Below, in pieces: positions 6,297 to 6,475 of a stretch of 6,475 nucleotides of DNA. How positions within the stretch are numbered: the first letter of the stretch is position 1; every line of letters starts with the position of its first letter. The position numbers were made by a program, and so were the translations under genes. A model generated the notes under the pieces. That model was given only the letters and a program-made list of their open reading frames with translations. It was not told the origin of the DNA and did no database searches. The DNA is from UBA7398 sp964632545. GTDB lineage: Bacteria > Actinomycetota > Actinomycetes > Nanopelagicales > Nanopelagicaceae. The stretch lies in assembly GCA_964632545.1 (NCBI GenBank), contig CAZWBQ010000032.1, positions 1 through 6,475 on the forward strand. Reading direction: 5' to 3'.

Positions 6297-6475
6297 TTAC
6301 TTTGCAGCAGCCTTTTTACGACGACGACGCTTTGGGGCAGCCTTTGCAGCAGCCTTTTTACGACGCTTTGGAGCTGCCTTCTTTGCAGCAGCCTTTTTAC
6401 GACGACGCTTTGGTGCTGCTTTCTTAGCAGCAGCTTTCTTACGACGACGCTTTGGGGCAGCCTTTGCAGCAGCCT
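6297..6475 (-). CDS. 3' end of a gene encoding a K/A/R/P-rich basic repeat tail (HU/HupB-like or H1-like nucleoid protein)
   Basis: Read on the minus strand from the right edge, 58 codons end at the TAA at 6299-6297 with no interruption. The product consists only of Lys, Ala, Arg and Pro in repeats of the form AAP-K-R(2-4)-KK-AAA-K(1-2), ending RRRRKKAAAK. The start and any folded N-terminal domain lie beyond the window. Tails of this kind bind DNA without sequence preference and occur on actinobacterial HU proteins (HupB/Hlp type) and on H1-like proteins; some ribosomal and RNA-binding proteins also carry them, so the family cannot be fixed here. The opposite-strand translation (F/A/L/R-rich) has no start and is the mirror image of this tail. 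The gene converges on the MarR gene and shares its terminator. Confidence 0.8.
   Translation of the reverse strand, partial: AAAKAAPKRRRKKAAAKKAAPKRRRKKAAAKKAAPKRRKKAAAKAAPKRRRRKKAAAK
6300..6461 (-). repeat. Four tandem in-frame coding repeats of 36-42 bp in the basic tail
   Basis: Four units at 6300-6341, 6342-6377, 6378-6419 and 6420-6461 (42, 36, 42 and 42 bp) each encode a block of the tail; a fifth begins at 6462. Units differ mainly in the number of consecutive CGT arginine codons (4, 2, 3 and 3 from left to right) and in one or two lysines before the next AAP. All length changes are multiples of three, keeping the frame. Confidence 0.85.

Noticed and set aside
6300..6475. CRISPR-like repeat array
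   Set aside because: The repeats are contiguous, in frame, multiples of three and encode a K/A/R/P tail; there are no unique spacers.
1..6475. Mobile element, defence or toxin-antitoxin system
   Set aside because: No transposase, integrase, nuclease, toxin-like small gene pair, terminal repeats or tRNA was seen. All genes fit a transporter locus and its neighbours.

Overview
The window holds a dipeptide/oligopeptide-type ABC importer locus from what looks like an actinobacterium of modest GC content. The lineage is inferred from several features: a PH-like membrane protein with the actinobacterial RPR and AWAAxxPGR-type signatures, a single-chain double ATPase, a permease with extra membrane segments, and a K/A/R/P-rich basic tail on a neighbouring gene. 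A freshwater Nanopelagicales (acI)-like organism or another streamlined low-GC actinobacterium would fit. I cannot confirm this without a search.

Layout, left to right. (1) The C-terminal part of a family-5 solute-binding protein enters from the left edge and is closed by a strong hairpin terminator (680-718). (2) A sigma70-like promoter (735-763) follows. It starts a permease pair, a DppB-like protein with about 170 additional membrane-embedded residues and a DppC-like protein, coupled by a TAATG stop/start overlap. (3) A PH-domain membrane protein gene lies on the opposite strand (3431-4024), 5 bp beyond the dppC stop. It splits the permease genes from their ATPase. (4) A 550-residue protein carries both ATPase domains of the transporter (DppD and DppF in one chain). 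(5) A MarR-family regulator follows, probably translated from an internal start at 5752 and possibly from a leaderless promoter. (6) A bidirectional terminator (6249-6284) separates it from the 3' end of a convergent gene whose product ends in a lysine/alanine/arginine repeat tail, as in HU/HupB or H1-like nucleoid proteins.

Together, the binding protein, DppB, DppC and DppD-F would form one complete importer (receptor, two membrane subunits, two ATP sites), with the MarR protein as a plausible local regulator. The substrate cannot be read from the sequence; peptides are the default for the family.

I do not see a new defence, mobile or RNA-based system here. The points most worth checking are the antisense gene inside the transporter operon together with the fully open plus-strand frame that bridges it, the enlarged DppB, and the arginine-run variation in the basic tail repeats.
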